Below, one piece after another: positions 57,801 through 64,000 of a stretch of 64,000 nucleotides of DNA. This DNA is from a virus: the IMG/VR virus record IMGVR_UViG_3300003322_000327, positions 1 through 64,000 of that record; one strand, written 5' to 3'. Below the pieces are notes generated by a model. The model was not told the DNA's origin, did not search any database, and worked only from the letters and a program-made list of their open reading frames with translations. How positions within the stretch are numbered: the stretch's first letter is position 1; each line of letters opens with the position of its first letter. A program made the position numbers and the translations under genes.

Positions 57801-58088
57801 CAGGATACGAAGAGCAACAAGTGGGGCTGGGCGATCCCGGAACTGCTGCAGCATCTCTCGACCTCTGTCGACGACGGCATCAAGGCCGGCTTCCTCACCG
57901 AGTCGAAGGCTGACATCATGGCGCAGCTCCTGGCGCCGTGGAAGTCGGAACAGAGCCTCAAGTTCCTGAACGAGAAGTTCCCGATGCTCGGCGTCGACCT
58001 GACCGAAGAGATCAAGATCGCGGTCAAGCACTTCGAGGCCCAACAACGCAAGGCTGCGAAAGCGGCGAAGGAAAAGGTGGCAGCGTGA
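54828..58088 (+). CDS. Family A DNA polymerase with 3'-5' exonuclease, 1086 aa
   Basis: Replicative polymerase. Exonuclease: D230-x-E232 (GLDTETKN), FNGIFDIRVI (exo II) and YAAMDTVSM (exo III). Polymerase: motif A MVRYDYSAHE (D647), motif B K767...YG (KAVVFGTIYGK, Y775), motif C MVHDAS (D941). It is longer than Pol I because of a ~200-residue N-terminal region with THILFSGDLS and a G-rich strand (inference: resembles a uracil-DNA-glycosylase-like module seen in some phage polymerases, not verified) and insertions near residues 700-900. No 5'-3' exonuclease. A GTAAATA motif lies upstream. Confidence 0.95.
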   Translation: MLEKTITYKDGSNSHDWNLTLPIDPNYANQKKRLLVILQTIDSRDLKAEGVLADKRVRTAFVEAIKLGRKFARQRKPDLGEFGLAVVNYNARRHLHLKEQARIEAEAEFKARVQKIIKKLNPTHILFSGDLSVLYPVKDAPLKNGWVHEFEGRKVTSTVDFAKLLDKEGLYANLLGFWCRHLANLLVGSLPYSLAGLEPKPMLVDTVAKFDHMMAEWDKVEAKGGFTGLDTETKNLTVNNNRIFTMQMTFDHDPLVGYVLPIDHPHKDNPFTVDERKYIKRQLKARFGAPDRKSKVITFNGIFDIRVIRKALHLDIIYMGIWECMAGEHLLDENASSLRYVGVSSDDGQISANGLAGVLCSYGNDFYLRDMSFGKKDRATVANVSPRDKGFLKYAAMDTVSMIGIRKSQIERADAHFPVAGKGYKSPFIRHMMHQMSDTVHQLSHLKEAGSLVNKKYLRSLMQPDSVLAKAIKELGEEFKTFPEVIKANKALLADSGFKAGGLFGSKKGGGAWTFSFTKAAHKAKLFLEVMGMEAVNKTKQGAPSIDKDFIETYKDRNFLVAKFGEWTAANKMLGTNVKGWLKILTRTFDGTFDDHLRSEIIFFDVDTGRLASRNPNLQNIPNRGKLAKIIKEMFITVDGHLMVRYDYSAHEVRGWSIVALDKILASAFKVGQSLRQKWIKVHPPMVLVNSEGQPIKLPMAKDIRATYEAELKTSKDKERISLLKRVIETDDLAARLKKEGDIHIQNVFRFFNKWVEKSDPLRDAIKAVVFGTIYGKSAATLGNDTKKAEFDAIKEKMSVAHKAGDQKTLDELIEKYNALQEDDREDYAQNIIDKMFSQFKAGHKWLLTMSEKAEQEQHVYSPIFRVRHLWATITKDRAIISRQVRRGMNAPIQGFASEVAVKASRLVMLDYYKNQDKLKTKIGLDPKAKFPIRFNRMVHDASYFTVPYSMVLPFMHILQYDATYGVTKAYKDEFDLEFTVEPEIEMEVGVQDTKSNKWGWAIPELLQHLSTSVDDGIKAGFLTESKADIMAQLLAPWKSEQSLKFLNEKFPMLGVDLTEEIKIAVKHFEAQQRKAAKAAKEKVAA

Positions 58089-58243
58089 AACTCCGTCGCA
58101 TCAAGTGCAGGCTCGATGCCTGTAATCGCTTCACCCATCGGCGCGCCATTCGAAAGTGGCGTGTCAGTCGAGGAAAGGTTTTCAGTCAGTTCGGAATCGG
58201 AGTGGCCACGGAGATCGGTCGTACATTAGGGGCGACAGCATGA
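58085..58243 (+). CDS. Small basic protein, 52 aa
   Basis: A short frame: GTG overlapping the polymerase TGA, behind AAGGTGGCAGC; ends at an ATGA overlap with the next gene. Sequence is basic with two Cys (KLRRIKCRLDACNRFTHRR). Function unknown. Confidence 0.45.
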   Translation: MKLRRIKCRLDACNRFTHRRAIRKWRVSRGKVFSQFGIGVATEIGRTLGATA

Positions 58244-58560
58244 AGTTCGAACACAACGCTCTCAGACTTGAGACCAGCAACGTCGACTCGACGCTGCCCA
58301 TGATGTGGGCCGTCCATGATCGACCGGCCATGGGTCTGAGCTTCAACCCTCCGACGAACCCATACGAGGTCATGTACCTGGGTGAGAATCCGAGTCACTG
58401 GCTACTTGTCGTCAGGCGCGAAGGTCAGCTCGGACCCAATGCCGTACTCGTCCACGCACCGAAGAGCGAGTACAAGCTGTACGGGTCGAGGGAACTGGCT
58501 CTGTCTCGGAAGATGGAGTACCTGGGTTCGATCGCAGGCATCAAGGTCACGGCATCATGA
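58240..58560 (+). CDS. Hypothetical protein, 106 aa (paralogue of 25578-25874)
   Basis: YEVMYLGENPSHWLLVVRREG matches YDVMYIGSDTASWLLIAVFKDG of the minus-arm protein. The family is small and of unknown function; conserved in both arms, so perhaps useful at different times. Start overlaps the previous stop. Confidence 0.6.
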   Translation: MKFEHNALRLETSNVDSTLPMMWAVHDRPAMGLSFNPPTNPYEVMYLGENPSHWLLVVRREGQLGPNAVLVHAPKSEYKLYGSRELALSRKMEYLGSIAGIKVTAS

Positions 58561-59186
58561 ACATCAGCGGCTACATGGCTCTCGGTGGAGGGCCGGAGTT
58601 CGTGTTCACCGGCTTCGATCAGTACGAGGGCGAAGGGATCGGCCCTCAGCGCGGTCGATGGCGAATGAACGCCGACTTGAAGACGACGGTCCTGTCGATC
58701 CCGTCCAGGGACAAGCAGGTCCAACTCTTCTACTCGTCGAGCATCGAGTCGTTCGCTGGATCGATGGCCAGCATCGATTCGGAGCAAGGCAAGAACTACC
58801 GCGAGAAGCTCCGGTCTGTTCTCGAGTGTCTCGATTCCGGCTTCGTCGGTGCTGTAAATAATATCAGCCTGGCAGCGCATCGGTCGTTGGCGATCCTTAC
58901 CAACCAATGTCCGGTGCACTTCTACGGGCTCTACGATGTGCAGCAGCGCGGAGCCTACCTTTTCTGGACGACCGAGCCCTTGGTCGTTCAACGAGTGATG
59001 GATCAGAACCCTCTCCGGTTCCTGCTCTATCGCTTTCCTGTCCTCTTCGAGGACGTCGTGTTCCTGCCCCAAGAGCGCATCTGTGCTCTCTGGTGGACGT
59101 GGATTAAGCGGTCCGAGTTTTCGGCCCTTCAACCTTTCAACGCGTTGGAGCGTCGACTCTTCGGTCAGCCGTTGCTAACGGAGTGA
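58557..59186 (+). CDS. Hypothetical protein, 209 aa
   Basis: Beta-type N-terminus (GPEFVFTGFDQYEG; VLSIPSRDKQVQLF) and a helical C-terminal part with many aromatic residues (RFLLYRFPVLF; ALWWTWIKR). No family recognised. A GTAAATA site (58851-58860) lies within it. Confidence 0.55.
   Translation: MNISGYMALGGGPEFVFTGFDQYEGEGIGPQRGRWRMNADLKTTVLSIPSRDKQVQLFYSSSIESFAGSMASIDSEQGKNYREKLRSVLECLDSGFVGAVNNISLAAHRSLAILTNQCPVHFYGLYDVQQRGAYLFWTTEPLVVQRVMDQNPLRFLLYRFPVLFEDVVFLPQERICALWWTWIKRSEFSALQPFNALERRLFGQPLLTE
58851..58860 (+). promoter_or_regulatory. Intragenic GTAAATA motif
   Basis: Plus-strand GCTGTAAATA, 330 bases before the primase gene, inside the preceding gene. Confidence 0.35.
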
Positions 59187-59189
59187 TCT

Positions 59190-60167
59190 ATGGATCAACG
59201 CAAGCTCGATCATGTGATGCGCGAGCTGAGTCACTACTCAGGCAAGAAGAAGCCGGGCCCTGGCTCGACCTTCGTGACCTGTCCTTACCACTCGGAGAAC
59301 ACACCTAGTGGTCGCATCTTCCACTCTCCCGACACCCGTAGTCCTGGCTTCTTCCGATGCTACGGCTGCGGCAAGAAGGCGCAGTGGGATGAACTCGCAC
59401 CCAAGCTCGGCCTCAAGCCCTACCAGTGGACACCGCCTGTCGATCAGTACGCCTACGCGCTGCGGCAGCGGGACGACGAGCAGAAGGCGCGCAAGCTCGT
59501 CTTCTATCCGTTGCCAGGTGGCAAGGTCTGGCGGCAGATCCGAACTGACTTCCTGCTCACCATCGGCGCTCGCATGTGCCGCGTCATCTACCCCGATGGT
59601 GTCAGGTCGCAGAAGATGCTCTACTTTCCAGTCATGGTCAAGGGAGAGCTCAGAGGCTACATCCGGGCCCGGACACGCAAGGTCGCGGACAAGCCATCGT
59701 ACCTAAATGCGCCGGGTGACTGGTCGCACGACTATGGTCTGTTCCTCTACGATCAAGCCGTGGCCTTGATGCACAAGCTGGGACTCAAGACCGTGGTGCT
59801 GTGTGAAGGCCCTCGTGATGCTCTCCGGCTTCAGACCTTGAACATCCCAGCGATCGCGATCCTGGGCACGCAGTCGTGGTCGAAGCGCAAGAGTCAGATG
59901 ATCGAGCTGACTGGTGCGACTCGTGTTGTCCTCGCCATGGACGGCGACGACGCGGGGCTGGCTGCGATCGAACTCATCAAGCCCTTGCTCCATCAAATGG
60001 TGCAGCAGGTGCGAGTGCTGAACCTGACCGGACGAGACAGCCCATACTGGCGCTTCCGATCCGAAGAAGAACCGTCAAAGGCCGCTAAGGCCGCGGGTGT
60101 TGACCTGTGGGACCCGGGTAACATGCCGATCGAGAAAGTGGAAGAGCTGAGGTCCCTATGCAACTGA
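59190..60167 (+). CDS. DNA primase with CHC2 zinc finger and TOPRIM, 325 aa
   Basis: CPYH at 31-34 and CYGC at 57-60 make the CHC2-type zinc finger; CEGPRDA (E206) and MDGDDAG (D251, D253) are the TOPRIM metal-binding acids. It makes RNA primers for the lagging strand. At 325 residues it is about half of bacterial DnaG and lacks the C-terminal helicase-binding part, closer to small phage primases. Start ATG lies two bases after the previous stop region with GAGTGATCT upstream. Confidence 0.9.
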   Translation: MDQRKLDHVMRELSHYSGKKKPGPGSTFVTCPYHSENTPSGRIFHSPDTRSPGFFRCYGCGKKAQWDELAPKLGLKPYQWTPPVDQYAYALRQRDDEQKARKLVFYPLPGGKVWRQIRTDFLLTIGARMCRVIYPDGVRSQKMLYFPVMVKGELRGYIRARTRKVADKPSYLNAPGDWSHDYGLFLYDQAVALMHKLGLKTVVLCEGPRDALRLQTLNIPAIAILGTQSWSKRKSQMIELTGATRVVLAMDGDDAGLAAIELIKPLLHQMVQQVRVLNLTGRDSPYWRFRSEEEPSKAAKAAGVDLWDPGNMPIEKVEELRSLCN

Positions 60168-60496
60168 TCAAGATTCCGTGCCCGACCTGCGGTCAGACCC
60201 TGAACACGAAGCACACACGTGGCCGTGCGCGCAAGCGGGAGTGTCCGGAAGGTCACGTGCACTACACGTTCGACAACACGCTGGTCGAGAAGCGGGTCTA
60301 CCACATGGCTGAGTATCATGCGAAGGTCAAGCGTCAGACCCTGAACCTCGAAGACTTTCAGCTCAAGGCCATCGTTCCTCCCACTGAGGAAGAACTCGAA
60401 GCCGAGGCTGAGAAGACCGAGACACGACCGAAGACCAAGACCGGTCACTACATTACCGAGACACCAACTGGGACACGGTATGAGATGAGGTGGTGA
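60158..60496 (+). CDS. Zinc-ribbon-type protein, 112 aa
   Basis: CPTCG at 8-12 and CPEGH at 29-33 form a short zinc-ribbon-like knuckle; the middle is basic and the C-terminus Glu/Lys/Thr-rich. Overlaps the end of the primase gene. Could assist the primase; inference only. Confidence 0.55.
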   Translation: MQLIKIPCPTCGQTLNTKHTRGRARKRECPEGHVHYTFDNTLVEKRVYHMAEYHAKVKRQTLNLEDFQLKAIVPPTEEELEAEAEKTETRPKTKTGHYITETPTGTRYEMRW

Positions 60497-60497
60497 G

Positions 60498-60899
60498 ATG
60501 AGTCTCGAAGTTGAACCTATGGCTCCAGGGCAGAAGACGGCTCTGGTAGTCAGAACTGGAGTTGATCGTCGCACTCAGCTGGCGAAGCTCAGGACCTTCT
60601 ATCTGCTTTGGATCAGTAGTTCACTGACGATCGAAGAGCTGACTCGAGTGCAGGAGACGATCGACAGTTTTATCGATGCCCAAGTCACTCCGAGTTGGAC
60701 ACTGATCCGCTTCGACCGCGAGACCTTCGTCTCTCAGGTCAGACGGGCCCTCGACCCGAAGCACAAGTACATCCTGCAACTGGACCCGAGCGCCAAGGTC
60801 CTGAGCTGTAACTTCAACCTCGAACCTGAGCAAGCGCAGATGATGCGCGAGTTCCTGCACGGCGCATTCGAGAAGCCGAAGCTCGACAACAACATTTGA
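60498..60899 (+). CDS. Hypothetical protein, 133 aa
   Basis: Helical protein with RQVRRALDPKHKYILQLDP-type segments and an acidic C-terminus. Follows the primase unit without a gap. No family recognised. Confidence 0.55.
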   Translation: MSLEVEPMAPGQKTALVVRTGVDRRTQLAKLRTFYLLWISSSLTIEELTRVQETIDSFIDAQVTPSWTLIRFDRETFVSQVRRALDPKHKYILQLDPSAKVLSCNFNLEPEQAQMMREFLHGAFEKPKLDNNI

Positions 60900-60908
60900 A
60901 GGTCACCG

Positions 60909-62234
60909 ATGAGAGAACTACCAGCCCCAGGCTACTACTGGGCACCAGCTGCAATGGAGCAACTCTACAACCAGTCGCTGGTGAAGAAACCCTTCGACGG
61001 TCCCTACGAGCCCCACATGTACCGCAAGGAGTTCGAGGGCAAGGCCGCAGGCGTCCGCATCATGGAAGGCTTCGGATCGAAGATGGCGCACTCGGCGCGC
61101 ATCAAGCTCAAGGATGCCTGGCATCCCGGTCGCGAACTCCTGAAGCGCACGCACTTTGGCCTCTACAACGCCCAGGACAAGGTGATGAAGCCTTCGCACC
61201 TGGAGCAGGCCGAGGCGCTGGGCAAGCTGTGCTATCGCATTCAAGACTCGGGTGGCTTCCAGCTCTTCTCTGGCGTCCAGGACTTCATCGACCCAGTCGA
61301 GCTGGCGAAGATCCACAACGTCTTCGCAGACTCCGGAGTTGGCCTCGACTTGCCGATGAGTCTGGTCGAGGACAAGCAACTCGTGATCGCTGGCGCACGC
61401 ATGATGGCTGCGAACTCCGTGGTGCTGCAGCGTGAACGCACGACCAAGTGGGCGCTGATGAACGTGAGCCACGGGCTGACCCCTCAACTCCGCGCCACGT
61501 GGCAGAAGGTGGCCCTGGCCGATCCTCTCGACAGCCTGTGCATCGCCGGCCTTCGCGGATCGATCCTCGACACCGCAGTCGGTGCCAACCCGGTTGCGAT
61601 CGCAGCGCACCTGCTGGTCGGCATGCTGTACCCTGCCAAGTACAAGCACTACCACCTGTTGGGACTCAGCTCCGTCATCGGCATGAGTCTCGCGGCCCTG
61701 ATTGCCAACCTGCACCAGAAGGTCGTGACCTCCGACTCGACAACGTACCTGAACGGGCAGCAGTTCAAGAACTTCATCAACGGCACGATCCCACCGAAGG
61801 AAGGCAACTACGGACGGATCAAGTGCAGCTGTCCAATCTGCAACTTCATCGAGTTCGAGTACTGGATGGATGGCTTCCCGACGCTGATGCTGCTCCACAA
61901 CGCCGAGCAGATCAACAAGGGTTGCGAGACGCTGAACGGCCTCGCCAAGGTCGTGATTGCTAAGAAGCTCAAGGGCTTCGAGGCTGCCCGCTTCTTCTTC
62001 AAGGCCGGGGTCGGAATCGACAAGCGTATGATCCAGCCACTGGGTCGTGCCTTCGACATGATCCTGAACACGAAGAAGTACAGCGAGGCATGCGCCATCG
62101 ACTACTCGGTGAAGAAGGTGCAGATGGGATCACTCTTCGGCACCAAGCCCGTCACCAAGGCAGACAACTCGAGGTTCGAGGGCATCATCAAGCGGTACGA
62201 GAAGTACCACAAGCAGAAGTTCCTCAAACCGTAA
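60909..62234 (+). CDS. dpdA: DpdA-like tRNA-guanine-transglycosylase paralogue, 441 aa
   Basis: TGT-fold features: DSGGFQ (D113-), a probable nucleophile D276 in VTSDSTTY, and a zinc site C306-x-C308-x2-C311...H330 (KCSCPICNF...LLHN). Phage DpdA enzymes exchange guanine for a 7-deazaguanine base in DNA. The neighbourhood (QueC, QueE) supports this, since TGT for tRNA would not be expected in such a cluster. Length is in the range of phage DpdA. Which deazaguanine is inserted depends on enzymes partly outside the window. Confidence 0.85.
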   Translation: MRELPAPGYYWAPAAMEQLYNQSLVKKPFDGPYEPHMYRKEFEGKAAGVRIMEGFGSKMAHSARIKLKDAWHPGRELLKRTHFGLYNAQDKVMKPSHLEQAEALGKLCYRIQDSGGFQLFSGVQDFIDPVELAKIHNVFADSGVGLDLPMSLVEDKQLVIAGARMMAANSVVLQRERTTKWALMNVSHGLTPQLRATWQKVALADPLDSLCIAGLRGSILDTAVGANPVAIAAHLLVGMLYPAKYKHYHLLGLSSVIGMSLAALIANLHQKVVTSDSTTYLNGQQFKNFINGTIPPKEGNYGRIKCSCPICNFIEFEYWMDGFPTLMLLHNAEQINKGCETLNGLAKVVIAKKLKGFEAARFFFKAGVGIDKRMIQPLGRAFDMILNTKKYSEACAIDYSVKKVQMGSLFGTKPVTKADNSRFEGIIKRYEKYHKQKFLKP

Positions 62235-62237
62235 ATA
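62227..62237 (+). promoter_or_regulatory. GTAAATA late-promoter-like motif
   Basis: Plus-strand AACCGTAAATA overlapping the dpdA stop (TAG), 28 bases before the aminotransferase start. Confidence 0.55.
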
Positions 62238-62265
62238 GAAGCATCGCACCTAAGAAGGACCAATC

Positions 62266-63210
62266 ATGAATCCCAACGTCGTACCGTTCTACAGCCATCG
62301 CAGCCGCAGGTTCGAAGACCTGTTCGTCGAGACCCAAGAGCGTCTGCTTGACCTCGCCGGTCTCGATTCCAAGAAGGACATGGCGCTACTCGTCACCGGC
62401 TCGGGCACCCTGGCCAACGAGATCGTCATGAGCTCGATGTCGCGCCGTCCCCACATCGCGACCCACGGAGAGTTCAGCACGCGGCTGCAAGAGACCGCCG
62501 ACTGCTACTGGGGTGGCGAGTCGGCGGATCGTGACTACAAGTTCGGCGTCCAGTTCGAGACCGCCGAGGCGACTCTGAACTACACCGACTCGTACTTCGC
62601 AGTCGACTGCGTGTCGGCCTTTCCGTTCTATCCGCTGCCGGAGAAGGCACGGATCATGACCACGGTCAGCTCGAAGCAGCTGGGCGCCGATACGGGCCTC
62701 AGCATCATCTTCATTCGCGACTACCGCGAACTGCTGACCCAGGGCATCATCGACGGCTCCAAGCGCTCGTACCTGAGCCTGAATCGCTACATCCAGTACG
62801 CGCTCAAGAACCAGACGCCGAACACACCGGGCATCGGACTGATCGAGAGCTTGAACGAGCGCCTGAAGGTCTTCGACCCCGAAGCCGAGCGCGAGCGCAT
62901 CACCGGCTACTGGCAGCGCATCACCGATGCCATCAAGGCCAAGAAGCTGTTTGCGACCTTCACCGGCGTCAAGCCGACTCCGGTCATCACCTTCAAGGGC
63001 ATCGGCGAGCAGCTCTCCGACCTCGGCCTGTACTCGAACTCGGGCAACCCGCAGCTCTTCCTCTGGTCGGCGACCGACGATCAAGTCGATCTCGTGGTCC
63101 AGCGCATCATGGACTACGAGATGCCAGAAGTCAAGTCGGTGCTGGGCACCGTGGGCACCGCTGTTCCCTTCGCAGCAGGGGTCGGCCTCTCCATCGGAGA
63201 ATCGAAGTGA
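62266..63210 (+). CDS. Class V PLP-dependent aminotransferase-like protein, 314 aa
   Basis: Fold-type I aminotransferase with VTGSGTLANE (phosphate-binding loop, about residues 45-54), HGEFSTRLQE, the cofactor Asp in VDCVSAFP (D114) and the Schiff-base Lys in SSKQLGADTGLS (K137). The pattern is closest to alanine-glyoxylate or 2-aminoethylphosphonate transaminases. It lies between dpdA and queC with close spacing, so it is probably tied to deazaguanine modification. The substrate is unknown; it could alternatively supply an amino acid for a linked pathway. Confidence 0.8.
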   Translation: MNPNVVPFYSHRSRRFEDLFVETQERLLDLAGLDSKKDMALLVTGSGTLANEIVMSSMSRRPHIATHGEFSTRLQETADCYWGGESADRDYKFGVQFETAEATLNYTDSYFAVDCVSAFPFYPLPEKARIMTTVSSKQLGADTGLSIIFIRDYRELLTQGIIDGSKRSYLSLNRYIQYALKNQTPNTPGIGLIESLNERLKVFDPEAERERITGYWQRITDAIKAKKLFATFTGVKPTPVITFKGIGEQLSDLGLYSNSGNPQLFLWSATDDQVDLVVQRIMDYEMPEVKSVLGTVGTAVPFAAGVGLSIGESK

Positions 63211-63872
63211 GCATCCTCGCACATCTCAGCGGCGGCTTCGACTCCGCTGCCTCGACCCTCAAGGTCGCGAACACGGGCGTCACGTTCAGGACCCTGCTCA
63301 TCAATCTGGGTCAGCCATATCTGCTGCAAGAGCGCAAGGCGGCTGAAACCTTCGCCGGCTGGCTGTCGGAGAAGTATCCGAACTACCTCGGTCATCATGA
63401 ACTGAAGGTCGACATGGCGCTCTCACAACAGGGCCAGGTCAGCGCCTATATTCCGGTGCGCAACCTCGTGATCGGTGCCATGAGCGCCAACTTCGCACTC
63501 GCCACCGGATGCGACACCATCGCGGTCGGCAACAAGACGCTCGAACTCAGGCCCGAGGACCCGTACTGCTTCAACGACTGCAGCCTCGAGTTCTACACGG
63601 AGCTGGGCAAGCTCGCGACTTTCGCGTCGCAAGGGCAGAGCGTCCAGTTCATCATGCCACTGCTCGATCTCGTTCACGACAAGTGGGTCGAGGGTGTCGA
63701 GATCAAGAAGCGAGTGCCGATGTCGAAGCGCGAGGTCGTGCTCTATGTCCAGGAGCAAGGGTACGACGTGCGCCGGCTGTGGAGCTGCTACGAATCGTCG
63801 ATCCGTCCGTGCGGCAAGTGCCATCACTGCGCCGAACTCATCAACGCTGGCGTCTGGGACCTCGTATCATGA
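63207..63872 (+). CDS. queC: QueC-like 7-cyano-7-deazaguanine synthase, 221 aa
   Basis: Converts 7-carboxy-7-deazaguanine to preQ0 using ATP and ammonia. PP-loop SGGFDS at 8-13; zinc cluster C194...C202-x2-C205-x2-C208 near the C-terminus (CYESSIRPCGKCHHC). The size and motif order match bacterial QueC. ATGA overlap with the aminotransferase and with QueE, so one transcript. Confidence 0.9.
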   Translation: MSILAHLSGGFDSAASTLKVANTGVTFRTLLINLGQPYLLQERKAAETFAGWLSEKYPNYLGHHELKVDMALSQQGQVSAYIPVRNLVIGAMSANFALATGCDTIAVGNKTLELRPEDPYCFNDCSLEFYTELGKLATFASQGQSVQFIMPLLDLVHDKWVEGVEIKKRVPMSKREVVLYVQEQGYDVRRLWSCYESSIRPCGKCHHCAELINAGVWDLVS

Positions 63873-64000
63873 CCATCATCCCCATCAAGCCGGATCGTGT
63901 GATCCAGAACGTCGATCGCGTCGTCACTGCGCGCGAGTTCGAAGGTCAGGACGACCTGTTCGTCACCGGCCATCCATTCCTCACGATCCAAGGTGAAGGC
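63869..64000 (+). CDS. queE: QueE-like 7-carboxy-7-deazaguanine synthase, partial (cut by right edge)
   Basis: Start ATG overlaps the queC stop. The first 44 residues are visible, including FVTGHPFLTIQGEG, the characteristic N-terminal segment of QueE radical-SAM enzymes. The CxxxCxxC cluster and the rest lie beyond the window, so the assignment rests on this motif and the context. Confidence 0.75.
   Translation, partial: MTIIPIKPDRVIQNVDRVVTAREFEGQDDLFVTGHPFLTIQGEG

Noticed and set aside
1-64000. CRISPR array, rRNA, complete tRNA genes, insertion sequences, integrase/attachment sites
   Set aside because: None was seen: no regularly spaced repeats, transposase, recombinase motifs or tRNA cloverleaf in my reading, though weakly conserved tRNAs could be missed by eye.

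Overview
The window is 64 kb of GC-rich DNA (roughly 60 percent by eye) that reads as part of a large tailed-phage genome, probably a jumbo myovirus of a GC-rich proteobacterium. Genes are packed tightly, many starts overlap the previous stop as ATGA or GTGA, there are very many small proteins of unknown function, and there is no rRNA, ribosomal-protein or other host-type gene. Recognisable genes belong to phage replication, counter-defence and DNA modification. The host cannot be named from the sequence alone.

All supported genes from base 1 to about 50.47 kb lie on the minus strand and all from about 50.85 kb to the end lie on the plus strand, so a divergent 380-bp region at 50.47-50.85 kb is the transcriptional divide. 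The minus arm, read in its own direction (from 50.5 kb down), starts with two helicases and an AAA-like partner (46.2-50.5 kb). Next comes a small block with a NADAR protein, a Tad1/Acb2-like protein and a DUF7352-like protein (44.4-46.2 kb). A long run of small unknown proteins follows, interrupted by an NAD-dependent DNA ligase (35.1-37.0 kb), a GNAT acetyltransferase, and a cluster with a two-subunit type II topoisomerase plus several Lys/Ala-rich or acidic proteins (21.5-31.7 kb). After that come an HNH nuclease, a possible sigma-like factor (15.9-16.9 kb), and an accessory region of small membrane, zinc-binding and hypothetical proteins down to a secreted protein cut by the left edge.

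The plus arm carries an SbcD/Mre11-type nuclease, a family A DNA polymerase with 3'-5' exonuclease, and a CHC2/TOPRIM primase. It ends in a 7-deazaguanine DNA-modification cluster: DpdA-like transglycosylase, class V aminotransferase, QueC, and the first 44 codons of QueE before the window ends.

Two regulatory signals stand out. A short motif with core GTAAATA or GTAAAGA, usually preceded by CC or CT, lies in coding orientation near many genes on both arms and resembles T4-type late promoters. A second, longer leader (core TGTAAAAT) is found at three minus-strand loci, each just after a strong terminator hairpin.

Together the genes describe a virus that carries its own replisome parts, modifies guanines in its DNA, and probably removes or sequesters nucleotide signals used by host immunity. 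Functions of most small proteins could not be recognised; those are described by what can be seen.
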